Below are positions 1 through 5,187 of a stretch of 7,567 nt of DNA, piece by piece. The position numbers and the translations under genes were made by a program. Below the pieces are notes generated by a model. It was given only the letters and a program-made list of their open reading frames with translations, did not search any database and was not told where the DNA came from. Position 1 is the first letter of the stretch. The number at the start of each line of letters is the position of its first letter. The DNA is from Chloroflexota bacterium (GTDB lineage: Bacteria; Chloroflexota; Dehalococcoidia; SZUA-161; SpSt-899): assembly GCA_018725455.1 (NCBI GenBank), contig QLUN01000037.1, positions 1 through 7,567 of the forward strand, in the 5' to 3' direction.

Positions 1-37
1 GATCCCTGACAACTGCTAATGCCCGGGTTAGCGGAGC

Positions 38-442
38 TCAGACCTTCGCCAGGAGGTCCTCGACCCGCCGGAGCAGTTCCTCCGGTTTCACCGGTTTCTG
101 GATGTAATCCTCGGCCTCAAGAGTCATACCCCTGGAGGCTGGGATGTTAGGATAGACCTTTCGCTGTGAATAACTGGGCGAGTAGCCGGTGAGCATGATG
201 ACGGGAATCTCACTGAGTTGAGTATCTTTCTTGAGCTGCTCAGCAACCGTGAATCCGTCCTTTCCCGGCATCATTACATCCAGGATAATCAAGTCGGGGG
301 CCTCCTCCCTCGCCTTTCTCAATCCTTCCCCGCCCTCGTAGGCCACGATCACCTGATACTTGCTTTCCAGAACCATCCTGGTGGCCGATACAAAGTCGTG
401 GTCATCATCCACGAGAAGGATCCTGGCTTGTTTCTCTTCCAT
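38..442 (-). CDS. Receiver-only response regulator (CheY-like), second of the pair
   Basis: This is a 134-residue protein made of one phosphoacceptor receiver domain with no output domain. It should act by being phosphorylated and binding a partner or relaying phosphate. Visible marks are the acidic pair D12/D13 in ILLVDDD, the phosphoacceptor D55 in LIILDVMMPG, T85 in VIMLTG and K115 in YIQKP. The T-to-K distance is about 30 residues against roughly 22 in CheY, so there is an enlarged loop between beta4 and beta5. The start is the ATG at 442, because a strong Shine-Dalgarno (AAGGAGGG) lies 5 bases upstream. The frame is open a further 27 codons upstream, but that stretch overlaps the preceding gene. 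It lies 19 bases after the other receiver gene and is surely co-transcribed with it and the kinase. The family call is firm; the output pathway is unknown. Confidence 0.92.
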   Translation of the reverse strand: MEEKQARILLVDDDHDFVSATRMVLESKYQVIVAYEGGEGLRKAREEAPDLIILDVMMPGKDGFTVAEQLKKDTQLSEIPVIMLTGYSPSYSQRKVYPNIPASRGMTLEAEDYIQKPVKPEELLRRVEDLLAKV

Positions 443-447
443 TGCGT

Positions 448-455
448 CCCTCCTT
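448..455 (-). promoter_or_regulatory. Ribosome binding site for the distal receiver gene
   Basis: On the minus strand this reads AAGGAGGG and sits 5 bases before the ATG at 442. It decides the start of the distal receiver gene in favour of 442 over the longer open frame. Confidence 0.85.
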
Positions 456-461
456 CGAACT

Positions 462-905
462 TCAATCCGCAATCTTGATTTCGGCCTCTGCGACCTTTTG
501 CAGAAGTCTTTCAACCCTTTCAAGCATTATGGGGGGTAAGATCGGTTTTTCCACATAATCGTCCACGGCCATTTCCATGCCGGTTTCCATCTCAAAGCGT
601 CTGCGGCAGGATTCCTCCCTGAGCGCGGTGAGGAGCAAGATGGGGATATTGGCGTATTCTGGATGATCGGGATTCTTCAGCCTTTTATACATCGCAAAGC
701 CATTCATCCCGGGCATAATCAAGTCCAGAATGATCAGGTCTGTCTTGCCTGCCTTGAGCCTATATAGTCCCTCCACCCCGTCTCGAGCGGTGGCTACCTG
801 GTAACCCTGTGACTCAAGTACGGTGGTTAGTGCCTCAAGAATATCGGGGTCATCATCGATGACCAGAATCTTACGGCCTTGCCCCGTTTCAGCCTCCCAT
901 TTCAC
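462..905 (-). CDS. Receiver-only response regulator (CheY-like), first of the pair
   Basis: A stand-alone receiver of about 147 residues with no output domain. Numbered from the TTG at 908, it shows D18/D19 in ILVIDDD, the phosphoacceptor D62 in LIILDLIMPG, T94 in ILLLTA and K121 in YVEKP. The beta4-beta5 loop is about five residues longer than in CheY. No in-frame ATG precedes the domain, so the start is the GTG at 905 or the TTG at 908. Neither has a recognisable Shine-Dalgarno, and a heptamer-repeat element begins about 13 bases upstream where one would be expected. It lies between the kinase gene and the second receiver gene on the same strand, which suggests a kinase feeding two diffusible receivers. 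The receiver identity is clear; the exact start is uncertain. Confidence 0.9.
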   Translation of the reverse strand: MKWEAETGQGRKILVIDDDPDILEALTTVLESQGYQVATARDGVEGLYRLKAGKTDLIILDLIMPGMNGFAMYKRLKNPDHPEYANIPILLLTALREESCRRRFEMETGMEMAVDDYVEKPILPPIMLERVERLLQKVAEAEIKIAD

Positions 906-917
906 CAACCAAGGATA

Positions 918-980
918 ATTGGTAATTGGTGATTAGTAATTGGTAACCACCAATCACTATTCACTATTCACTATTCAATT
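918..980. repeat. Heptamer tandem-repeat hairpin element A
   Basis: The left arm holds four 7-base units (ATTGGTA, ATTGGTG, ATTAGTA, ATTGGTA at 918-945). The right arm holds three exact CACTATT units (955-975) followed by CAATT. The arms are imperfectly complementary: about 14 of 17 positions match around a short loop near 943-949, for instance ATTGGT against ACCAAT. It lies between the histidine kinase and the first receiver gene. It contributes the kinase's restored stop codon (TAG, 971-973 on the minus strand) and occupies the region just upstream of the receiver start. It shares 7-base periodicity and arm layout with the other elements in the window. Confidence 0.8.
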
Positions 981-1117
981 GTCGGTAGGATAAACGTAAA
1001 TTTGCATCCCACCCCGGTCTCAAGGCAAGGGCTTTCTGCCCTGATCCAGCCACCATGAGCCTCGACGATTCTCTTGACTATCGACAATCCCAACCCTGTG
1101 CCGGGTACATCCACATG
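971..1117 (-). pseudogene. Displaced C-terminus of the histidine kinase (G2 box onward)
   Basis: Out of frame with the main kinase ORF, the minus strand from about 1117 to the TAG at 971-973 encodes DVPGTGLGLSIVKRIVEAHGG and about 25 further residues ending in LPTIE. This is the G2 ATP-lid motif (GTGLGLSI) and last helix-strand of a HATPase_c domain, so it belongs to the kinase at 1078-2220. Between LPRM in the main frame and DVPGTG here, roughly 8-15 residues expected in this family (the F box, typically FERFYR-like) are missing. The defect is therefore a small deletion plus frame change rather than a single-base slip. It is either a real disabling deletion or an assembly or sequencing fault. 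Confidence 0.8.
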
Positions 1118-2220
1118 CGGGGGAGCTCCTCGTCCGGGATGCCGATCCCTGTGTCCCGGATTTCACCTACTATTTCACCATCCCTCTCCAGGAGCCTCAG
1201 GGTCACCGTGCCCCCCTTTGGCGTGAACTTAATGGCGTTGCTCAACAGGTTGGTGAAAACCTGCTGCAGTCGAGTGGGTGAGCCAAAGATGGGAGGCAAA
1301 TTGGGGGAAATATCCGTCGCCAACCTCAAGCCCTTTTCCCTTGCCAGCCTCTGGGCATCGTCCAACGGCTCACCCGCAAGCTGCGCCAGAGATACCTCCT
1401 TCATTTCCGGGACAACTTGCCCCATCTCGATGCGACAGATATCCAGGAGATCGCTGATGAGCTCGAGGAGCCCGTCGATCCTTACACTGCTTCTCTCGAT
1501 CATCTGCCTTTGCTTCTCATTGAGTTCGTCGGCATATCCCCCCAGCATCACCCCGAAATAGCTCTGAATAGCAACCAGAGGGGCTTTCAGGTCATGAGCC
1601 ACCATAGAGATGAAGGTGATAAGTCTATCCTTCGCCTTTTCCAGTTCTGCCAGTTCATCGCGAGCCCGGTCTAACTGTTCCACCTTTTCCCTGACGAGAG
1701 GCTCGCAGTATTGCTCTAGTGACTCATATGGTTGAGCCTTCTCCAGGGCAATGGCACCCAAACTGGCAACGGTACTGAGGAACTCAATCTCATCGGATGA
1801 GAATCGGCGAGTCTCCGCGGTATAAATCCTCAGCACCCCAATGATCTCGTCTCTGAGAATAACCGGAAGGGACAGCATTGATGCTATGCCTTCTTTTTCC
1901 GCCTGGGCTCTATAAAGCACCATGGGATCGGTTGCGACATCGATAACGGACATCGGTTTGCCTTTCAGCACCTCGGCGATAATGGGATCCAGTTTTACCG
2001 ATCCCCTTCTTACATACGAGTCGCTAAGCCCGTGGAAGGCAGTGTGTATCAGTTGCTTGCCATCTGGTGTGAGGAGCATCAGGGAACAGCCTTTAGCATC
2101 AAGGGTTTCGGCTGTGCTTCTCACGATACCGTTGAGCACCTCCCCCGTTATGACGGCGGAGTTTACCGCGATGGCAATCCTGTAGAGCGCCTGGTTATAA
2201 TCGAGGGGCTTCTGTTTCAT
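1078..2220 (-). CDS. Soluble GAF-domain sensor histidine kinase, frame broken in the ATPase domain
   Basis: A 380-residue reading frame from an ATG at 2220. The layout is a GAF sensor domain (about residues 20-160), a probable coiled-coil linker (165-200), a HisKA dimerisation domain with phospho-acceptor H209 in MVAHDLKAPL, then HATPase_c with an N box (N324-N328 in FTNLLSNAIKF) and a G1 box (DTGIGI, 356-361). No membrane segment or signal peptide is visible, so it is cytoplasmic and probably binds a small molecule or redox ligand through GAF. After LPRM the frame runs into ten unrelated residues and a stop. The true G2 box lies in another frame at 971-1117. As written, the product lacks the ATP lid and should be inactive. 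It heads a unit with two receiver genes and diverges from the electron-transfer operon, so it may respond to redox state, though that is inference. Confidence 0.9.
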   Translation of the reverse strand: MKQKPLDYNQALYRIAIAVNSAVITGEVLNGIVRSTAETLDAKGCSLMLLTPDGKQLIHTAFHGLSDSYVRRGSVKLDPIIAEVLKGKPMSVIDVATDPMVLYRAQAEKEGIASMLSLPVILRDEIIGVLRIYTAETRRFSSDEIEFLSTVASLGAIALEKAQPYESLEQYCEPLVREKVEQLDRARDELAELEKAKDRLITFISMVAHDLKAPLVAIQSYFGVMLGGYADELNEKQRQMIERSSVRIDGLLELISDLLDICRIEMGQVVPEMKEVSLAQLAGEPLDDAQRLAREKGLRLATDISPNLPPIFGSPTRLQQVFTNLLSNAIKFTPKGGTVTLRLLERDGEIVGEIRDTGIGIPDEELPRMWMYPAQGWDCR

Positions 2221-2245
2221 AGCTGCTGGCCGGTCCCGTGATGCA

Positions 2246-2274
2246 ATATTAACATATCGGCACGGTTATGACAA
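2246..2274 (-). promoter_or_regulatory. Candidate sigma70-type promoter for the kinase-receiver unit
   Basis: On the minus strand, TTGTCA (2274-2269) is separated by 17 bases from TAATAT (2251-2246). The -35 matches consensus at 5 of 6 positions and the -10 at 4 of 6. The implied transcript starts about 20 bases before the kinase ATG at 2220. No convincing Shine-Dalgarno precedes that ATG. Confidence 0.5.
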
Positions 2275-2310
2275 TCAGCACTGCTTCACTCGAATTACCT
2301 GTCAGGAAGG

Positions 2311-2340
2311 TTGACAATATACTGCCATCTGGTGTATTCT
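2311..2340 (+). promoter_or_regulatory. Candidate sigma70-type promoter for the electron-transfer operon
   Basis: A perfect TTGACA (2311-2316) is followed after 18 bases by TATTCT (2335-2340), which matches TATAAT at 4 of 6 positions. It faces the FdhA-like gene and would give a leader of about 65-95 bases that contains heptamer element B. Together with the minus-strand candidate it makes this a divergent promoter region. Confidence 0.55.
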
Positions 2341-2371
2341 ATCTTGAGGATGCGATAGGCCGGGTTATGTG

Positions 2372-2422
2372 AGCATTCGGTTGAATTGCTGAATGCTGAC
2401 CGCTGATGGCTGAATGCCTGCC
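2372..2422. repeat. Heptamer tandem-repeat element B in the operon leader
   Basis: Five successive 7-base units run from 2388 to 2422: GCTGAAT, GCTGACC, GCTGATG, GCTGAAT, GCCTGCC. AGCATTC at 2372-2378 is exactly complementary to GAATGCT at 2391-2397 and gives a hairpin with a 12-base loop. Read on the other strand, the units end in TCAGC, which matches AGTCAGC in element C and resembles AGTCGGC in element D. The ATG at 2414 lies inside the last units. A transcript from the promoter at 2311-2340 would carry this structure just before the ribosome binding site. Confidence 0.72.
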
Positions 2423-3271
2423 GGCGAAGGAGGTTACAAACTGCAGGTCATCACCATAACCCTTAACGGGGTTGAAGTGAGCGGAGCTCCGGGGATGACC
2501 GTACTTGATCTGGCCCGGGAGTCGGGCGTACAGATTCCCACGCTCTGCTATAGCTCACACCTCAACCCTTATGGCGCTTGCCGGATATGCCTGGTGGAGG
2601 ACGAGCACTCCGGCGCACTGCTAGCCTCCTGCGTTGCCCCGATAACCCCGGGGATGGTGATAAATACCCGCTCGCCAAAGGTGCTGGAAAGCCGCAAGAC
2701 CATACTCAAACTGATGCTGGCCAGCCACCCCGATTCCTGCATGGTATGCGATAAGGGCAACCGCTGCGAGCTGCGCCAGATCGCCGCCGATCTGGGGATT
2801 GGACTCATAGATTTTCAGAGGATTCCTCACCTGGCAGTGATTCAGGAAGTCAACCCTTTCATCGAGCGCGACCTCAGCAAGTGCATCCTCTGTGCCAAGT
2901 GCATCCGCGCCGACCATGAGCTAATCGTTGAGGGGGCCATCGACTATATCGATCGGGGGTTTTCCTCCCGGCCGGCAATCTTGGGAGACCTGCCATTGGA
3001 AGGCTCTGCGTGCACCTTTTGCGGAACCTGCGTGGCGCTCTGTCCCACCGGGGCGCTGGCGGAGAGGATCAAGCCCTATCGAGGGACAGGCACCAGGGTA
3101 GTGCCCACCATTTGTCCCTTCTGTGGATGCGGTTGCAATATCGATCTGGAAGTTATGGGTGGTCAAGTAGTGCGAGTGATCCCCCATGAAGAGAAAACTC
3201 GCCTAATGGCGTTACCCTCTGTGTCCGGGGAGCCTACGGATACGATTTCATTCACAGTCCGGAGAGACTGA
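2414..3271 (+). CDS. FdhA/NuoG-like FeS-molybdopterin oxidoreductase, N-terminal part (frameshifted)
   Basis: This is the iron-sulfur half of a large electron-transfer subunit. Numbered from the ATG at 2414, it has a plant-type 2Fe-2S domain (C45, C56, C59, C73), a His-Cys 4Fe-4S site (H105, C109, C112, C118) and a two-cluster ferredoxin domain (C157, C160, C163; C200, C203, C206, C210). It then enters the Fe4S4 domain of bis-MGD enzymes (C234, C237, C241). Position 167, expected to be the eighth ferredoxin cysteine, is Asp. The frame breaks at GAGAAAAC (3191-3198). Adding one A restores a reading that gives HEEKNSPNGVTLCVRG and joins the downstream ORF, so the last 25 or so residues here are spurious. 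The start is doubtful: the ATG at 2414 lies in a repeat with no Shine-Dalgarno, while AAGGAGG at 2427-2433 points to a CTG at 2441. The order resembles NAD-dependent formate dehydrogenase alpha subunits. Confidence 0.9.
   Translation: MPAGEGGYKLQVITITLNGVEVSGAPGMTVLDLARESGVQIPTLCYSSHLNPYGACRICLVEDEHSGALLASCVAPITPGMVINTRSPKVLESRKTILKLMLASHPDSCMVCDKGNRCELRQIAADLGIGLIDFQRIPHLAVIQEVNPFIERDLSKCILCAKCIRADHELIVEGAIDYIDRGFSSRPAILGDLPLEGSACTFCGTCVALCPTGALAERIKPYRGTGTRVVPTICPFCGCGCNIDLEVMGGQVVRVIPHEEKTRLMALPSVSGEPTDTISFTVRRD
2427..2433 (+). promoter_or_regulatory. Shine-Dalgarno downstream of the nominal start of the FdhA-like gene
   Basis: AAGGAGG lies 13 bases downstream of the ATG at 2414, so it cannot serve that codon. 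It is 7 bases upstream of an in-frame CTG at 2441, after which the 2Fe-2S domain begins directly (LQVITITLNG). This suggests that translation starts at 2441 or that an original ATG/GTG/TTG there has been altered. Confidence 0.6.
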
Positions 3272-3309
3272 CTCAGCCGCTGCTCAAGATAGATGGCCAG
3301 TTCAAGGCG

Positions 3310-5187
3310 GTGTCCTGGGAGGAAGCCCTGGACGTGGCCGCGAGTCAGCTTGGGCAGATAAAGGCAACCTGCGGGCCCGACAGTCTGGCAGTTCTCGGTT
3401 CCTCCAAATGCACCAACGAAGAGAACTACCTCTTGCAGAAGTTTGCCCGTGCGGTACTGGGCACCAACAACATCGATAATGGCGGTCGTCTATATAACCC
3501 CGCCAGCCGTTCCGGTCTTGGAGATACCCTCGGGTTTCCGGCGAGTAGTAACCCTATCGAGGATATCGAACAATCGGGGGTGATATTGCTGATTGGGGCC
3601 GATCCTGCCCTCTCGGCTCCTCTGGTGAGTTATGCCATAAAGCGCGCCGTGAGGTATAAGGGCGCAAAGCTTCTGGTGATAAATCCCCGGCAAACAAGGC
3701 TCAATTCATTTGTCCATCTCTGGCTGCGCCTTAAAGCAGGCACGGATGACGTTCTTATCAATGGTCTCATGAGGATAATCATCGATGAAGAGCTCCGGGA
3801 TCGGGATTTCCTCGTTCCGAGAGTGGAGGATTTTGCGCTCCTGGAGGCATCGTTGCAGCGATTCACGCCGGAGCATGTGGAGGAAATCTGCGGCGTTGGG
3901 GCGCAAGACCTGCGCCGTGCGGCTCGACTTGTGGCCGCGGCGAATGGGGTTTCAATCATATATGGCAGTGGGATCACGCAGCATCTCAATGGAATTGAAA
4001 ACGTGCTCTCCCTGGTGAATCTGGGCATGCTTATATATAGTCAGCAGTCAGCAGTCGACAGTCGACAGTCCGGGGGGCGGCAGGGGACTATCGACCATCG
4101 ACTATCGACTATCTTCGGGGGGCGGGGTGGCATCTACGCCATCCAGAGGGAGAATAATGGGCAGGGCGCATCGGACATGGGATGTTTGCCTGACTTCTTG
4201 CCTGGCTATCAGAGCATAGGGAATGCCCCCGCAAGGAGGAAATTTGAGGAAAGCTGGGGTGTGGATCTACCCACCAGCCCGGGGCTGATGGCGCTGGAGA
4301 TGATAGAGCAGGCAGGAGAGGGAAAGATCAAAGGGTTGTATATCGTGGGTGAGAATCCCGCCTTGAGCTTCCCCGCCCCATCGCTCACGAAGAAGACCCT
4401 CTCCTCATTGGAATTTCTGGTGGTTCAGGATTTGTTCCTCACGGAGACGGCAAGGCTGGCGCATCTGGTGCTCCCGGCAGCGAGTTTTGCCGAGAAAGAC
4501 GGTACCTTCACCAGCTTCGAGCGAAGGGTGCAGAGGGTGCGCCGGGCCATCGAGTCCCGGGGCGAAAGTCTACCCGACTGGCAGATTACCCAGCGGTTGG
4601 CAAACAGGATGGGGTATGACATGGAATACGCCTCCCCGCAAGAGATTATGGATGAGATCAGGCAGTTGGTGCCTTTATACCACGGGGTAGACTATGGGGG
4701 GTGGTGGGGGGCCAGGCGTCTCTATGAGGGTGGCCTCCCTCAGGGATTTGGGCGATTTTCGGCAGTTGAATATCGGTCACTAGGGCAGGGGTCAGTAGGC
4801 AGGGATCAGGGGTGTGGTGGGGGACTGCCGACTGCCTATCCTCTGGAGCTGCTGATCGGCGGCACACTTTACCAGTTCGGTAGTGGTGCCAGGAGCGCGC
4901 GGTCAAGGCGGCTCAAGGCGATGATGCCGGAGCCATTTGTAGAGATAAGCGAAGCCGATGCAGCCGAGTTCGGCATCAGCCCGGGCGAGCAGGTCAGGAT
5001 CATTTCACCTGCAGGCGAGGTGGTGTCCATCGCCAGGATCAATAACGCCCTTTCGCCGGGGACCCTTTTTGCGCCGATCTCTTTTGCCGAGAGCCCGGTC
5101 CATGAGCTTTTTGGCATCACCCTGGACCCTCGATCAAAGAGCCCGGCACTCAAATCGTGCAAGGTGAGGCTGAAGAAGATACCATGA
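3310..5187 (+). CDS. FdhA/NuoG-like molybdopterin-fold subunit, C-terminal part (frameshifted)
   Basis: This is the second part of the same protein. The GTG at 3310 is only the first available start. The homologous frame is open from about 3193 and encodes TLCVRGAYGYDFIHSPERL, which supplies the fourth Cys of the Fe4S4 domain. The body is a molybdopterin oxidoreductase fold, recognised by EENYLLQKFAR, REN-NGQGASDMG-LPDFLPGYQS and IVGENPALSF. A C-terminal molybdopterin-dinucleotide-binding beta-barrel follows (PLELLIGGTLYQFGSG). The residue equivalent to the catalytic Cys/Sec of formate dehydrogenase appears to be Tyr (codon 3493-3495, in RLYNPASRSGLG), followed by Asn instead of the usual His. 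Formate oxidation is therefore unlikely unless the alignment is wrong. Two repeat-derived segments are translated in frame (4040-4113 and 4784-4841). Its stop overlaps the NuoE-like start as ATGA (5184-5187). Confidence 0.9.
   Translation: MSWEEALDVAASQLGQIKATCGPDSLAVLGSSKCTNEENYLLQKFARAVLGTNNIDNGGRLYNPASRSGLGDTLGFPASSNPIEDIEQSGVILLIGADPALSAPLVSYAIKRAVRYKGAKLLVINPRQTRLNSFVHLWLRLKAGTDDVLINGLMRIIIDEELRDRDFLVPRVEDFALLEASLQRFTPEHVEEICGVGAQDLRRAARLVAAANGVSIIYGSGITQHLNGIENVLSLVNLGMLIYSQQSAVDSRQSGGRQGTIDHRLSTIFGGRGGIYAIQRENNGQGASDMGCLPDFLPGYQSIGNAPARRKFEESWGVDLPTSPGLMALEMIEQAGEGKIKGLYIVGENPALSFPAPSLTKKTLSSLEFLVVQDLFLTETARLAHLVLPAASFAEKDGTFTSFERRVQRVRRAIESRGESLPDWQITQRLANRMGYDMEYASPQEIMDEIRQLVPLYHGVDYGGWWGARRLYEGGLPQGFGRFSAVEYRSLGQGSVGRDQGCGGGLPTAYPLELLIGGTLYQFGSGARSARSRRLKAMMPEPFVEISEADAAEFGISPGEQVRIISPAGEVVSIARINNALSPGTLFAPISFAESPVHELFGITLDPRSKSPALKSCKVRLKKIP
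4040..4113. repeat. Heptamer tandem-repeat hairpin element C inside the FdhA-like gene
   Basis: The left arm is GTCAGCA x2, GTCGACA x2, GTCC (4040-4071). The right arm is GACTATC, GACCATC, GACTATC, GACTATC (4086-4113). The arms are complementary in register: AGTCGAC on the left matches AGTCGAT, the reverse complement of the right. It encodes about 25 residues rich in Ser, Gln and Arg (YSQQSAVDSRQSGG and on) in place of the short GNIG-type turn expected in this family. It keeps both flanks in one frame. CGGGGGGCGG occurs at 4071-4080 in the loop and again at 4116-4125 just after the element. Confidence 0.85.
4784..4841. repeat. Heptamer tandem-repeat hairpin element D inside the FdhA-like gene
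   Basis: The left arm is GGCAGGG, GTCAGTA, GGCAGGG, ATCAGGG (4784-4811). The right arm is GACTGCC x2 then TATCC (4823-4841). TAGGCAG (4796-4802) is exactly complementary to CTGCCTA (4832-4838). It encodes a Gly-rich stretch (GQGSVGRDQGCGGG) between GFGRFSAVEYR and YPLELLIGG, a loop at the edge of the C-terminal dinucleotide-binding domain. The frame stays open across it. Confidence 0.72.

Noticed and set aside
15..32. Inverted repeat GCTAA...TTAGC just downstream of the last receiver gene, as a possible terminator
   Set aside because: The stem is only 5 bases with an 8-base loop, and no T-run follows in the direction of transcription.
1055..1561. Long plus-strand open frame opposite the histidine kinase
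   Set aside because: Its translation has no recognisable domain and is Ser/Pro-rich, as expected for the antisense of a kinase gene with clear motifs on the other strand.
2318..2323. TATACT as an alternative -10 box for the operon
   Set aside because: The matching -35 position (2295-2300, TTACCT) is poor, while TTGACA at 2311 has a better-spaced partner at 2335.
3191..3198. Programmed ribosomal frameshift as the main explanation of the split FdhA-like gene
   Set aside because: There is no full X-XXY-YYZ slippery site and no evident downstream pseudoknot. The neighbouring genes have frame breaks in different directions, which points to a general cause.
918..4113. CRISPR array
   Set aside because: The repeats are 7-base units in direct tandem with no spacers of constant length, and no cas genes are seen.
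3310..5187. Selenocysteine codon (TGA) within the FdhA-like gene
   Set aside because: No in-frame TGA occurs at the catalytic position; the codon there is TAT. The first TGA at 3269-3271 belongs to the shifted frame.
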